Assembly (NCBI RefSeq): GCF_020567375.1
Contig: NZ_JAJBZM010000002.1
Coordinates: 1,039,529-1,103,528, forward strand
DNA from: Janibacter melonis
GTDB taxonomy: Bacteria > Actinomycetota > Actinomycetes > Actinomycetales > Dermatophilaceae
Reading direction: 5' to 3'
DNA length: 64,000 nt
Part shown: positions 51,545 through 61,224 of the stretch, one piece after another
How positions within the stretch are numbered: position 1 is the first letter of the stretch
Layout: each line of letters starts with the position of its first letter
Translations under genes and position numbers: made by a program
Notes under the pieces: model-generated
The model's database searches: none
What the model saw: the letters and a program-made list of their open reading frames with translations, nothing else
Told to the model about the DNA's origin: nothing

Positions 51545-51652
51545 TATCAGTTCGCCGGATGAGAAGTATTGGAGTTGCGGCGCGCGGTCCGGGCAGGGTG
51601 GTCGTCGACCGGCCTCGTGCCGGAGCCAGGACGATCAACGGTGATTGGACGG

Positions 51653-52771
51653 ATGATGCGACGACGCGACTTCTTGGGGGCCGGGGGTCTGCTCCTCGGC
51701 AGCGCCCTGCTCAGCGCCTGCGGGACGGCGAAGGGGGCGGTGCTGCGCGACGGCCGTCTCGCGATGGCCGTGGTCGCCACCTACGGCACGGGCACCGCGA
51801 CCTACGCCGACGTCGCCGCCGTCGCCAACGCGATGACGAACGCCAAGGACGTCAACATCCGCATCGTCACCTCCGACACTGCCATCGGCCGGATGACACC
51901 GCTGCGCTCCGGCCAGGCGACCTTCGCCCGCACGGGTGACGAGTACATCTTCGCCTTCGAGGCAGAGCACGAGTTCGCCACGCGGGAGTGGGGGCCGCAG
52001 CCGACCCGGGTCGTCTGGGGACCCGTCGCGCCGCACAGCCTGCTGACGACCTCTCGCACGGGCATCGTCGACCTCGCCGACCTGCGTGGCAAGAAGATCC
52101 CCCTCATCACGGCCAACCCCTCGGTCAACGGCAAGATCACGTCCTTCCTCGCCGCGGGTGGTCTGACGCGCGAGGACGTCGAGCTCGTGCCGATCAGCTA
52201 CGGCGAGCAGGCGGATGCGCTGAAGTCCGGCAAGCTCGACATCCTCTTCCAGCAGGTCTACGGGTCCTCCCTCTTCGAGCTGGAGAGCGCGGCGACGGTG
52301 CGGTGGGTCGAGCTGGACGAGAAGGACGAGGCGACGATCCGCGAGACCTCGCCCTCCGTGCGCCTGGGCAGCTTCACCGGCGCGCCCGGCCAGAAGGGGT
52401 CCGGGTCTGACATCGGGATGATCTACTCGGTGCCCCTCATCACCTACGCGGAGAGCGACGACGACCTCGTCTACGCCTTCGCCCGGGACATCGTCGACAC
52501 CTACCCGGCGTACGAGAAGGCGACCGCGACCACCCCCGACTGGGGCATCGACGAGGCGATGACGGCACCCGTGCAGGTGCCCTTCCACCCCGGGCTCATC
52601 CGCCTCCTCGAGGAGCGGGACATGTGGCCGGAGAGCTCGCAGCGCAGGCAGGACGAGCTGCTCGAGCGCGAGGAGCAGCTCGCACGTGGCTGGCAGGCGA
52701 TGGCCGACGTGTCCGACGACGAGCTCGCGGCCGCGTGGGCGACCTGGAAGAAGGAGAACCTCGATGACTGA
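51653..52771 (+). CDS. TAXI-family TRAP transporter solute-binding lipoprotein
   Basis: 372 residues. A twin-arginine lipoprotein signal (RRRDFLGAGGLLLGSALLSAC, lipobox Cys about residue 23) precedes the TAXI domain (VVATYGTGTATYADVAAVANAMT, DLADLRGKKIPLITANPSVNGKITSFLAAGGLTREDVELVPISYGEQADALKSGKLDILFQQ). TAXI proteins bind carboxylates and feed the fused TRAP permease, using Na+ or H+ gradients. The ATG at 51653 is taken because it begins the signal peptide. It overlaps the permease gene by 8 bp. Confidence 0.9.
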   Translation: MMRRRDFLGAGGLLLGSALLSACGTAKGAVLRDGRLAMAVVATYGTGTATYADVAAVANAMTNAKDVNIRIVTSDTAIGRMTPLRSGQATFARTGDEYIFAFEAEHEFATREWGPQPTRVVWGPVAPHSLLTTSRTGIVDLADLRGKKIPLITANPSVNGKITSFLAAGGLTREDVELVPISYGEQADALKSGKLDILFQQVYGSSLFELESAATVRWVELDEKDEATIRETSPSVRLGSFTGAPGQKGSGSDIGMIYSVPLITYAESDDDLVYAFARDIVDTYPAYEKATATTPDWGIDEAMTAPVQVPFHPGLIRLLEERDMWPESSQRRQDELLEREEQLARGWQAMADVSDDELAAAWATWKKENLDD

Positions 52772-54770
52772 CTCGGCCACCACCGTCCGTGAGCAGGCGT
52801 GGCGGGCCTTCGCCCTCGTCGTCACCCTCCTGGGCCTCTTCCTCGTGCTCAACCAGGTCTTCTTGTGGGACCTCCTCGGCGGCGGGATGCTGCGCAACGA
52901 GTTCCTCTACTACCTCCTCGCGTGCTTCGGCTCGCTCGTCTTCGTCTTCTTCCGCGCCCGCAAGGTCGCCCCGAAGGACGGACCTGACGCCGTCGACGAG
53001 CTCGAGGCCCCGGGAGCACCGCTGCCGCCGTCGCGATTCGCCGTCCCCTGGTACGACGCCGTCCTCGTCGCCGTCACCGCCGCGACGAACATCTACTTCG
53101 CCGTGAACGCCGAGAACATCGCCACCCTCGGCTGGGACTACGCCGCCCCGACGACGGCGGTCGTGCTCAGCTACGTGCTGTGGGGGCTCACCCTCGAGGC
53201 GCTGCGCCGCACCGCGGGGCTGGTCGTCACCGTGATCGCCGGCGTCTTCTCGCTCTACCCGATGATCGCCGGGTCCGTCCCGGTCGGCTTCCTCCAGGGG
53301 ATCCAGTTCGACAGCAACGGCGCCGCGATGATGCACGCGCTGGGCAGCGACTCGATCCTCGGCCTGCCGCTGCAGACCGCGGCGGTCATCCTCGTCGGAT
53401 TCCTCCTCTTCGGCGTGGTCCTCCAGCGGACCGGCGGAGCCGACTTCTTCGTCGACCTCGCCCGTGGCGCGCTGGGCGCCTCGCGCGGCGGCTCGGCCAA
53501 GGTCGCCGTCGGCAGCTCGGCCGCGATGGGCATGATGAGCGGAAGCGCGGTCTCGAACGTGCTGACGACCGGCCCGATGACGATCCCCGCGATGAAGCGG
53601 GCCGGCTACCCGGCGCGCTACGCGGGCGGTATCGAGGCCACCGCTGCGACCGGGGGCTCGATCACCCCGCCCATCATGGGCACCGCGGCCTTCCTCATGG
53701 TGTCCTTCCTCGGAATCCCGTACAGCGAGGTCGCCATCGCGGCCGCGATCCCTGCCGCCCTGTACTACCTCGGCATCTTCACCCAGGTCGACGCGTACGC
53801 GGCGCGCAGCGGACTGCGCGGAGAGCCGCGCTCGATGCTGCCGAAGGTCCTCCCGACCCTCGCCGCGGGCTGGCCGTACGTCCTCGCCATCGCCGTGCTC
53901 ACCTTCCTGCTCGTCGTGCGCAAGGACGAGGCCCAGGCCCCCTTCGTCACCGTCGCGCTCATGCTCGTCATCGCGCTCGTCCGGCGCTCCGGACGGGTGG
54001 GGATCCGCGACCTCGGGGGCGTCGTCCTCGACACGGGGCGCAGCGTCGCGGAGATCTTCGGCATCATCGCCGGCGTCGGGCTCATCGTCGGTGGTCTGTC
54101 GATGTCGGGTGTCTCGCTCTCGCTGGCCCGCGAGCTCGTGGCCGCCGTCGGCGACAACGTCCTGCTCATCCTCGTCGCCGGGGCCATCACGTGCTTCGTC
54201 CTCGGGATGGGCATGACGGTCTCTGCCGTCTACGTCTTCCTCGCCATCGTCATGGCACCCGCCCTCGTCGCCCTCGGGGTGGACCCGGTCGCGGCGCACC
54301 TCTTCGTCATCTACTGGGCGGCGGCGTCCTACATCACGCCCCCCGTCGCGCTGGCTGCGTTCGCCGCAGCGGGGATCGCCAAGGCCCCTCCGATGGCGAC
54401 CGGTTTCACCGCGATGAAGCTCGGGGCGGTGAAGTACATCATCCCCTTCTGCTTCGCCCTCAACCCGGCGCTGGTCGCTCAGGCCGGTGCCGGCGAGATC
54501 GCCTACACCTTCGCCTTCGCGGTGGTCGGGGTCGTCTTCATGGGCTCGGCCTTCGAGGGCTGGCTCCCCGTCGTCGAGCGACCGCTGGGGCTGCTGACCC
54601 GGGTCGTCGCCTTCGGCGCCGGTCTGGCGATGCTCGCCCCCGAGCTCACGAGCAGCCTCGCCGGGCTCGTCGTCGGCGCCGCGCTCGCCGTCGCGCTGCG
54701 GGTGCTCGTCGAGCGACCGGAGCTCCCCGAGGCCGTCGACGCCCCCGTGCTGGACCGGGTGGGCGCATGA
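52764..54770 (+). CDS. TRAP transporter fused permease (DctQM type)
   Basis: 668 residues with about 18 membrane helices: a short DctQ-like part, then a DctM-like part with GSAVSNVLTTGPMTIPAMKRAGYPARYAGGIEATAATGGSITPPIMGTAAFLM, the typical fused-TAXI-permease signature. It transports an organic acid presented by the TAXI protein. ATG at 52764 overlaps the SBP gene; its end overlaps the CoA-transferase gene (ATGA). Confidence 0.93.
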   Translation: MTDSATTVREQAWRAFALVVTLLGLFLVLNQVFLWDLLGGGMLRNEFLYYLLACFGSLVFVFFRARKVAPKDGPDAVDELEAPGAPLPPSRFAVPWYDAVLVAVTAATNIYFAVNAENIATLGWDYAAPTTAVVLSYVLWGLTLEALRRTAGLVVTVIAGVFSLYPMIAGSVPVGFLQGIQFDSNGAAMMHALGSDSILGLPLQTAAVILVGFLLFGVVLQRTGGADFFVDLARGALGASRGGSAKVAVGSSAAMGMMSGSAVSNVLTTGPMTIPAMKRAGYPARYAGGIEATAATGGSITPPIMGTAAFLMVSFLGIPYSEVAIAAAIPAALYYLGIFTQVDAYAARSGLRGEPRSMLPKVLPTLAAGWPYVLAIAVLTFLLVVRKDEAQAPFVTVALMLVIALVRRSGRVGIRDLGGVVLDTGRSVAEIFGIIAGVGLIVGGLSMSGVSLSLARELVAAVGDNVLLILVAGAITCFVLGMGMTVSAVYVFLAIVMAPALVALGVDPVAAHLFVIYWAAASYITPPVALAAFAAAGIAKAPPMATGFTAMKLGAVKYIIPFCFALNPALVAQAGAGEIAYTFAFAVVGVVFMGSAFEGWLPVVERPLGLLTRVVAFGAGLAMLAPELTSSLAGLVVGAALAVALRVLVERPELPEAVDAPVLDRVGA

Positions 54771-55690
54771 GGACCGACAAGGTCGTGCCGCTGCGCGACG
54801 CGGTGGCCCGCTACGTCACCGACGGCGCGACGGTCGCTCTCGAGGGCTTCGGCCACCTCATCCCCTTCGCCGCCGGGCACGAGATCATCCGGCAGGGGCG
54901 CACCGGCCTGACGATCTGCCGGATGACGCCCGACATCATCACCGACCAGCTCCTCGCGGCCGGCTGCGTCGACCGTCTTGTCGCGAGCTTCTTCGCCAGC
55001 GGCTCGGCGGGGTCGCTCTACGAGATCCGGCGGCGGGTCGAGTCGCACGACCCTGCGCCGCTGGCCGTCGAGGAGCTGAGCCACTACGGGATGTACTGCC
55101 GCTACCGGGCCGGGGCCGCAGACCTGCCCTTCTACCCCCTTCGCTCTTACGCGGGCAGCGACCTGCCGGACCTCAACCCCCAGATCCGCACGGTCGACAG
55201 CCCGTACGGCGAGGGTCTCGTGCACGTCGTGCCACCGCTCAAGCCCGACGTGACGATCATCCACGCCCAGCGGGCCGATGGCCTCGGCAACGTGCAGATG
55301 TGGGGGATCACCGGGGCCCAGCAAGAGGCGGCGTACGCAGCCGGCTCGGTGGTCGTGACGGTCGAGGAGGTCGTGGCTCCCGAGGTGATCCGGTCCGACC
55401 CGAACCGCACGATCCTGCCGGCGCACGCCGTCGACGCCGTGTGCCACGTGCCCCGCGGTGCGCACCCTTCGTACGCGCAGGGCTGCTACGACCGTGACAG
55501 CGCCTTCTACCGAGAGTGGACCGCGATCAGCAAGGACAAGCAGCGCATCCGTCAGTGGGTGCGCGAGTGGGTGCTGGAGACGGCTGACCACGAGGAGTAC
55601 CTCGCCCGGCTCGGCGACGAGCGGTGGCAGACCCTCGAGGTCGCACCCGCGCCGTCCGGGTCGGTCAGCTACGGCAGGAGGCAGGCATGA
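54767..55690 (+). CDS. CoA-transferase alpha subunit (glutaconate CoA-transferase type)
   Basis: 307 residues. VPLRDAVARYVTDGATVALEGFGHLIPFAAGHEIIRQG and LVHVVPPLKPDVTIIHAQRADGLGNVQMWG match family I CoA-transferase A subunits of the GctA group (COG1788). With the B subunit it should move CoA between acyl-CoA and a carboxylic acid. The ATG overlaps the TRAP permease stop; the B gene overlaps by 4 bp. The coupling to a TRAP importer suggests that the imported acid is its substrate. Confidence 0.9.
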   Translation: MRTDKVVPLRDAVARYVTDGATVALEGFGHLIPFAAGHEIIRQGRTGLTICRMTPDIITDQLLAAGCVDRLVASFFASGSAGSLYEIRRRVESHDPAPLAVEELSHYGMYCRYRAGAADLPFYPLRSYAGSDLPDLNPQIRTVDSPYGEGLVHVVPPLKPDVTIIHAQRADGLGNVQMWGITGAQQEAAYAAGSVVVTVEEVVAPEVIRSDPNRTILPAHAVDAVCHVPRGAHPSYAQGCYDRDSAFYREWTAISKDKQRIRQWVREWVLETADHEEYLARLGDERWQTLEVAPAPSGSVSYGRRQA

Positions 55691-56487
55691 CGACGCACCT
55701 CGACCTCGCGGCGGCCTCGGACGTCGACCCCGCAAGCACCGAGTTCCTCGCCGCCGTCGCGGCGCGCGAGCTCGCCGGAGTCGGGCGGGTCTTCGCCGGG
55801 GTGGGCCTGCCCACGCTCGCCGTCGACCTGGCGCGGCGCACCATCAACCCCCACGTCGAGCTCATCTACGAGTCGGGCGTCGTCGGGGCGCACCCCGAGG
55901 CGATGGCCGAGGGCATCGCCGACTCGGTGCTCGTGTCCGGGGCCGAGGCCGTCGTGTCGATGGAGGCGCTCTTCGGCTACGTCCTCCAGGGCGGTCACGT
56001 CGACGTCGGCTTCCTCGGAGCGGCCCAGGTCGACCGGTGGGGCACCATCAACACGAGCTTCATCGGATCGCGCGACCGTCCGCAGGTGCGTCTGCCCGGG
56101 TCCGGTGGTGCGAGCGACATCATCGCGAGCGCGGCGGAGGTGGTCGTCGTGCTGCGCCGGCACGACCCGTCGGCGCTGCCGGCGGAGGTCGACTTCTGCA
56201 CCTCGCCGAGCCCAGTGCTCGCGTCGCGCGACCCGGCGGTGATGCAACCGCGGGGCTTCGGGGTGCGCACCGTCATCACGCCCCTGGGCGTCCTGCGCCG
56301 CCGCGACCGACTCGGCGAGCTCGAGCTCGCGGCGACGCACCCGGGGGTCAGCGTCGACGACGTGCGAGCGGCGACCGGCTGGGACCTCGCGGTCAGGCGG
56401 GACGTCCAGGTGACCAGGCCGCCCAGCGTCGAGGACGTCCGTCTGCTCCGCGAGGAGATCGACACGGTGAGGCTGTACCTGCGGTGA
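55687..56487 (+). CDS. CoA-transferase beta subunit (glutaconate CoA-transferase type)
   Basis: 266 residues. FAGVGLPTLAVDLARRTINPHVELIYESGVVG contains the expected catalytic Glu (YESG), followed by VDVGFLGAAQVDRWGTINTSFIG, typical of GctB. Forms a heteromer with the A subunit. The ATG at 55687 overlaps the A gene by 4 bp; the MFS gene overlaps its end (GTGA). Confidence 0.9.
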   Translation: MTTHLDLAAASDVDPASTEFLAAVAARELAGVGRVFAGVGLPTLAVDLARRTINPHVELIYESGVVGAHPEAMAEGIADSVLVSGAEAVVSMEALFGYVLQGGHVDVGFLGAAQVDRWGTINTSFIGSRDRPQVRLPGSGGASDIIASAAEVVVVLRRHDPSALPAEVDFCTSPSPVLASRDPAVMQPRGFGVRTVITPLGVLRRRDRLGELELAATHPGVSVDDVRAATGWDLAVRRDVQVTRPPSVEDVRLLREEIDTVRLYLR

Positions 56488-57821
56488 GCATCGCCGCGCC
56501 GGGCAGGGCGGCCTACGTCTCCCTGCTCGGCACGACGACGCTCGGCACGCTCGCGAGCACCCTGATGTCGGCGCCGATCAACGACATCGGCGCCGACCTC
56601 GGTGCGGCCCCCTCGCAGATGGTCCTCGCGGTCAGCGCCTTCACCGTCGCGATGGTGGCGGTGGCGCCCGTCGCCGGATGGGCCTGCACCCGTATCGGCG
56701 CGACCCGCTTCCTCGTGCTCTCGCTCGTGCTCATGGTGCTCGTGCAGGTCGCTGCCGCGTCGGCGACCGGGCTGGCCGGGCTCGTCGCGGCGAGGGCGGT
56801 GCAGGGCGTCGCCTGCTCGGGCATCCCCCCGGCGATCCACCAGGGCCTCCTGCACTTCTGGCCCGAGATGCGTCGGCGCTCCATGGCGGCATGGGCCTCG
56901 GCCATCGGGGTCGGTCAGGCTGTCGGCCCGCCGGCCGGGGGCCTCGTCTCTGACGCCGTCGGGTGGCGTGGTCTCTTCCTCGTGTACGCGCTCGTCTGCG
57001 CTGCCGGTCTCCTCTGCCTCTTGCGCTTCGTGCCCGCGGTGCCCGCCGTGCAGCAGCCCGTCGAGGTCGGTGGGACCGCCCAGCTCGTCGCCGGGGCCGG
57101 GTTGCTCGTCGTCGGCATGACCTGGGCCGGCCAGGGCGGCGCCCCCGGGCCGAGCGCCGCCCTCGTCGGGGCCGGTCTCGCCCTGCTCGGCTGGGCCCTG
57201 CGGCCGCGCCGTCCTAGTGGGCACCTGCTGGGTCGGGGGGTGCTGCGCGACCCGGCGTACCTCGTGAGCACCGCGGCCGCGGCGGCGGGCATGGCCGCGA
57301 TGGGCATCACCCTCGTCAGCGTGCCCCTCTACCTCGGGCGTGACGTCGGCCTCACGGCAGGGGCGATCGGAGCCGTGACGGCTGCCGTCGCCGTCGGCAT
57401 GGTGCTCTTCGCCCCGGTCGCCGCCCGGGTGGCGCGACGGGTCGGAGCCGGTCCGACCCTCGCCGGGGGTCTCGTCGCGCTCGTCGTGGTCCCCCTGGCC
57501 GTCGCGACCCTCGAAGGGGTGGCCACGGGACCCGGCGTCGTCCTCCCGATCGCGGCGCTCCTGCTGCTCCTGGGGTGCGCCATCGCCACCGTGCAGAGCA
57601 TGGCTGCCGTCGTCCTGCTCGGGTCCGTCGGTGCGTCCAGCGGCCTGGCGACCGGGGTGCACAACACCGGTCGTTTCACCGGTCTCGCGACGGGCTACGC
57701 CTGGGTCGCGGTCGTCTACTCGGCGGGCTCGCCCGCCCTCGTGCACACCGGCACGGCGGTCGCCGCGGCGGCCACGCTCGTGCTGGCCGCGGCCGCTCGC
57801 GCCCGCCGCCTCAGTCCGTGA
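56484..57821 (+). CDS. MFS transporter in the CoA-transferase operon
   Basis: 445 residues, 12-14 helices. The N-terminal half has GWACTRIGATRFLVLSLVLMVLVQVAAA and ARAVQGVACSGIPPAIHQGLLHFWPEMRRRSMAAWASAIGVGQAVGPPAGGLVSDAVGWRGLFLVY; both are MFS (DHA-type) signatures. GTG at 56484 overlaps the B subunit stop. A second carrier for the same or a product acid is plausible, or export. Its 3' end overlaps the LysR gene by 11 bp. Confidence 0.87.
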   Translation: MSIAAPGRAAYVSLLGTTTLGTLASTLMSAPINDIGADLGAAPSQMVLAVSAFTVAMVAVAPVAGWACTRIGATRFLVLSLVLMVLVQVAAASATGLAGLVAARAVQGVACSGIPPAIHQGLLHFWPEMRRRSMAAWASAIGVGQAVGPPAGGLVSDAVGWRGLFLVYALVCAAGLLCLLRFVPAVPAVQQPVEVGGTAQLVAGAGLLVVGMTWAGQGGAPGPSAALVGAGLALLGWALRPRRPSGHLLGRGVLRDPAYLVSTAAAAAGMAAMGITLVSVPLYLGRDVGLTAGAIGAVTAAVAVGMVLFAPVAARVARRVGAGPTLAGGLVALVVVPLAVATLEGVATGPGVVLPIAALLLLLGCAIATVQSMAAVVLLGSVGASSGLATGVHNTGRFTGLATGYAWVAVVYSAGSPALVHTGTAVAAAATLVLAAAARARRLSP

Positions 57822-58722
57822 CCTCGGGCGGGGTCGGCAGGGCGTCCTCGGAGAGCGCGAGCACCTGACGCAGCGCGGGGCTGGAGTCCTCCGAGCGCCA
57901 CAGCAGGCGTGCTGGTGCTCGCTGCGAGCTGCCGCTCAGGGGGACGACGACGAGACCCTCCTGGCCGGGCCCGGCGCCGAAGGCGGTGTCGACCGTGAGC
58001 GTGACGCCGACGCCGGCCGCGACGAGCGCGAAGATCGTCCACGAGTCGGGGGCGTACTGCGCGATCTTCGGCATGAAGCCCGCGTCCTGTGCCTTGCGCA
58101 GGGTGAGCTCGCGCAGAGTCGACCCGCTCGTGGGCTGCAGCATGACCCACGACTCGTCGGCGAGATCGGCCATCGTCACGGCGTCCTGGTCGGCGAGGGG
58201 GTGGTCCTCTGGCAGGACGACGACGAAGCGGTTGACCGCGACCACGCGAGAGCCGAGACCGACGGGGACACTCGGGTACATGACGATCGCGAGGTCGAGC
58301 GAGCCCTCCTGGATCCGCTCGATTGCGCCGCTGCCGTACGTCGTGCTCGTGAGGGTCAGCTCGACCCCGGGCAGGTCGCGCCGGACCCGGCGGGCCAGCT
58401 GGCTGATCGGGCGGTGCGAGGACGGCCCGGCGAAGCCGACCCGCACCTCGCCGATCTCGCCCCTGCCGGCGTAGGCGACCGTGCGCTCGGCCGTCTTGAA
58501 GGACCGGACGATCTCGCGGGCCGGGTCGACGAGCGCGGCACCCTGCGGCGTCAGCCGCACCGATCGGGTCGTCCGTTCGAAGAGGGGAGCCCCGAGCTGG
58601 CGCTCCAGCTGCTGGATGGTGCGGCTCAGCGGCGGCTGCGCCATGTGCAGCCGCGCGGCCGCCCGCCCGAAGTGCAGCTCCTCGGCGACGGCGAGGAAGG
58701 CGGTGACGTGGTGCAGGTCCAT
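57811..58722 (-). CDS. LysR-family transcriptional regulator
   Basis: 303 residues. MDLHHVTAFLAVAEELHFGRAAARLHMAQPPLSRTIQQLERQLGAPLFERTTRSVRLTPQGA is the LysR winged helix; the rest is the periplasmic-binding-like effector domain. Divergent from the CaiB operon with a T-N11-A dyad between them, so it very likely activates or represses the degradation genes in response to an acid or its CoA ester. A hairpin-forming GGAGGGCACCTCC precedes the start. Confidence 0.92.
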   Translation of the reverse strand: MDLHHVTAFLAVAEELHFGRAAARLHMAQPPLSRTIQQLERQLGAPLFERTTRSVRLTPQGAALVDPAREIVRSFKTAERTVAYAGRGEIGEVRVGFAGPSSHRPISQLARRVRRDLPGVELTLTSTTYGSGAIERIQEGSLDLAIVMYPSVPVGLGSRVVAVNRFVVVLPEDHPLADQDAVTMADLADESWVMLQPTSGSTLRELTLRKAQDAGFMPKIAQYAPDSWTIFALVAAGVGVTLTVDTAFGAGPGQEGLVVVPLSGSSQRAPARLLWRSEDSSPALRQVLALSEDALPTPPEVTD

Positions 58723-58767
58723 GGAGGTGCCCTCCAGGGCGGGTCGGTGAACCGGATTCTTCTATCA

Positions 58768-58786
58768 GGTATATCAGTGCCATACC
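58768..58786. promoter_or_regulatory. LysR operator (T-N11-A dyad)
   Basis: GGTAT-N9-ATACC is a perfect dyad containing the T-N11-A core, in a locally AT-rich divergent region between the LysR gene and the CoA-transferase gene. CATAAT (58805-58810), 21 bases before the ATG at 58832, is a candidate -10 for the rightward operon. Confidence 0.65.
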
Positions 58787-58831
58787 CACTATGCCCTTGA
58801 TCGACATAATTGGTGTGGGCAGTCTGAGGAC

Positions 58832-60037
58832 ATGACAACGCCGTCGTCGACCTCACCGCTGCTGCCCCTCGAGGGCGTCGTCGTCGTGGCCCTCGAGCAG
58901 GCCGTCGCCGCGCCGCTGGCCACCCGTCATCTCGCGGACCTCGGTGCGACGGTCATCAAGGTCGAGAGGGTCGGCGAGGGCGACTTCGCCCGGGCCTACG
59001 ACGCGACCGTGCGTGGTGTCGCCAGCCACTTCGTCTGGCTCAACCGGGGCAAGCGGTCCGTCGAGATCGACCTCAAGTCGCCGGAAGGGCTGACCCTCGT
59101 CGAGCGCCTCGTCGCGGAGGCTGACGTCTTCGTGCAGAACCTCGCGCCCGGTGCCGCGGAGCGTCTGGGACTCGGCGGTCGGCAGCTGCGCGAGCGCGAC
59201 GAGCGTCTCGTCGTCGTCAACCTCAGCGGGTACGGCTCGAGCGGCCCCCGCGCGGACCGCAAGGCCTACGACATGCTCGTGCAGGCCGAGTCGGGTCTCG
59301 TGTCGATCACCGGCACGCCCGAGCACGCGACGAAGACCGGGATCCCGACCGCGGACATCGCCGCCGGGATGTACGTGCTCACCTCGGTGCTCTCTGCGCT
59401 CTACCGTCGCGAGCGCACCGGGCAGGGAGCGCTCGTCGAGGTCTCGATGTTCGACTCCACGGTCGAGTGGCTGGGCCACCCGATGTACGTGCAGATGTAC
59501 GACGACCGGCAGCTGCCCCGGATGGGTCTGAGCCACGCGGCCATCGCGCCGTACGACGCCTACCCGACCTCTGACGGCCAGGTGCTCGTCGGGGTGCAGA
59601 ACGACCGCGGCTGGCAGGCACTGTGCGCGGAGGTCCTCGACGACCCCGCGCTCGCCGCGGACGCCCGCTTCACGACCAACGTCCTGCGGGTCGCGGCGCG
59701 GGCCGAGTGCGACGCCGAGGTGGCCCGCCGGACCGTCGCATGGTCCACCGACGAGCTCGAGGAGCGCCTGGCGGCCGCCGGTGTCGCCGCGGCGCAGGTC
59801 AACGACATGGCGGGGCTCGTCGAGCACCCGCAGCTCGCCTCCCGGGACCGCTGGCGCAAGGTCGGGACCGAGGGCGGGCAGGTCGAGGCCCTCCTGCCCC
59901 CGATGACCTTCGACGACGTCGAGCTCGTCATGGGCGACGTGCCCGCCCTCGGGCAGGACACGGGCGACGTCCTTGCCGGCATCGGGATCACACCGCAGGA
60001 CCTGGCCGAGCTGCGCGCCGCGCGCGTCGTCGGCTGA
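58832..60037 (+). CDS. CaiB/BaiF-family CoA-transferase
   Basis: 401 residues. Family III signatures are LEGVVVVALEQAVAAPLATRHLADLGATVIKVERVGEGDFAR, WLNRGKRSVEIDLKSPEG, GYGSSGPRADRKAYDMLVQAESGL (catalytic Asp in KAYD) and TGIPTADIAAGMYVLTSVLSAL. These enzymes move CoA between carboxylic acids through an aspartyl-CoA anhydride. The sequence is of the type that includes succinyl-CoA:mesaconate and related dicarboxylate transferases (recalled, not aligned). First gene of a LysR-controlled operon. Confidence 0.9.
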   Translation: MTTPSSTSPLLPLEGVVVVALEQAVAAPLATRHLADLGATVIKVERVGEGDFARAYDATVRGVASHFVWLNRGKRSVEIDLKSPEGLTLVERLVAEADVFVQNLAPGAAERLGLGGRQLRERDERLVVVNLSGYGSSGPRADRKAYDMLVQAESGLVSITGTPEHATKTGIPTADIAAGMYVLTSVLSALYRRERTGQGALVEVSMFDSTVEWLGHPMYVQMYDDRQLPRMGLSHAAIAPYDAYPTSDGQVLVGVQNDRGWQALCAEVLDDPALAADARFTTNVLRVAARAECDAEVARRTVAWSTDELEERLAAAGVAAAQVNDMAGLVEHPQLASRDRWRKVGTEGGQVEALLPPMTFDDVELVMGDVPALGQDTGDVLAGIGITPQDLAELRAARVVG

Positions 60038-60072
60038 CACCCCAGACATCGAGCACGACGAAGGAGATCGAC

Positions 60073-61224
60073 GTGGAGAGCACCGAGTTCGACGAGGTCC
60101 TGGCGACCGTGGCGACCCTCGTGGAGAAGGTCGTCGTGCCTGCCGAGGACGAGATCGAGAGCACCGACGCGATCCCGGAGCACGTCCGGCGCGCCGCGGC
60201 CGACATGGGTCTCTTCGGGTACGCCCTGCCCGAGGAGTACGGCGGGCTGGGGCTGACGATGAGCGAGGAGGTGCGCCTGGCGATGGTCATCGGGCGCACG
60301 ACCCCTGCCTTCCGATCGATGTTCGGCACGAACAACGGCATCGCCGGTCAGGTGCTCGTGAACTTCGGCACCGACGAGCAGAAGCAGACCTACCTGCCTG
60401 GCCTGGCGGCGGGCGAGCTCGTCGCGTCCTTCGCGCTCACCGAGCCCGACGCCGGATCGGACCCCTCGGGGCTGCGCACGAAGGCGGTGCGCGACGGTGA
60501 CGACTACGTCATCAGCGGGCAGAAGCGGTACATCACGAACGCGCCCCAGGCCGATCTCTTCATGGTCTTCGCCCGCACGGGCGACGTCTCCGAGGGCACG
60601 AAGGGGATCTCGGTCTTCGTCGTCGACGCCTCGCTCGAGGGCGTGACGGTCGGCCCGAAGGACGCGAAGATGGGCCAGCGGGGCGCGCACACCGCCGAGG
60701 TCTACCTCGACGAGGTGAGGGTGGGGGCTGAGTGCCTCGTCGGCGGCGTCGAGGGCGAGGGCTTCTCCGCTGCGATGCGATCGCTGGCGAAGGGACGCCT
60801 GCACATCGGCGCGCTGTGCGTCGGGCTCGCCGAACGACTGACCCACGAGGCCCTCCAGCACTCCCTCGACCAGACGCAGGGCGGCGCCCGCATCGCCGAC
60901 TTCCAGCTGGTGCAGGGGATGCTCGCGGACTGCCGCACCGAGACGATGGCCGGTCGAGCGCTCGTCCTCGAGGCGGCCCGCGCCTACGACGACGGCAGCG
61001 ACCGACGGCTCGGGCCGTCCGCGGCGAAGCTCTACTGCAGCGAGATGGTCGACCGGGTGGCCGACCGGGCGGTCCAGGTCCACGGGGGCATGGGCTACAT
61101 GCAGGAGTCGAAGGTGTCGCGCTTCTACCGCGACGCCCGGCTCTTCCGTCTCTACGAGGGCACGAGCGAGATCCAGCGCACGATCATCGCCAAGCAGATG
61201 ATCCGCGGGGCGTCGACCCGATGA
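60073..61224 (+). CDS. Acyl-CoA dehydrogenase
   Basis: 383 residues. FAD/substrate signatures are SFALTEPDAGSDPSGLRTKA, ISGQKRYITNA, QVHGGMGYMQESKVSRFYRDAR and the catalytic-Glu region YEGTSEIQRTIIAKQM. It oxidises an acyl-CoA to enoyl-CoA, passing electrons to ETF. GTG at 60073 with GAAGGAGATCGAC upstream is the start. The substrate within the family cannot be told; context suggests a C4-C5 acid-derived CoA ester. Overlaps the enoyl-CoA hydratase gene. Confidence 0.93.
   Translation: MESTEFDEVLATVATLVEKVVVPAEDEIESTDAIPEHVRRAAADMGLFGYALPEEYGGLGLTMSEEVRLAMVIGRTTPAFRSMFGTNNGIAGQVLVNFGTDEQKQTYLPGLAAGELVASFALTEPDAGSDPSGLRTKAVRDGDDYVISGQKRYITNAPQADLFMVFARTGDVSEGTKGISVFVVDASLEGVTVGPKDAKMGQRGAHTAEVYLDEVRVGAECLVGGVEGEGFSAAMRSLAKGRLHIGALCVGLAERLTHEALQHSLDQTQGGARIADFQLVQGMLADCRTETMAGRALVLEAARAYDDGSDRRLGPSAAKLYCSEMVDRVADRAVQVHGGMGYMQESKVSRFYRDARLFRLYEGTSEIQRTIIAKQMIRGASTR

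Noticed and set aside
51493-51939. A 148-residue + strand frame beginning upstream of the TAXI gene
   Set aside because: It runs out of frame into the TAXI coding sequence; the promoter region and dyad occupy its first part.
52596-54299. A 567-residue leftward frame opposite the TRAP permease
   Set aside because: Acidic low-complexity shadow of a membrane-protein gene.
55995-57746. A 583-residue leftward frame opposite the CoA-transferase B and MFS genes
   Set aside because: Spans two genes with overlapping start/stop codons on the other strand and shows no domain.
58600-58640. Possible second start for the LysR gene upstream at 58807 or 58856
   Set aside because: The sequence starting MDLHHVTAFLAVAEE is the family start, and the longer frames run through the operator.
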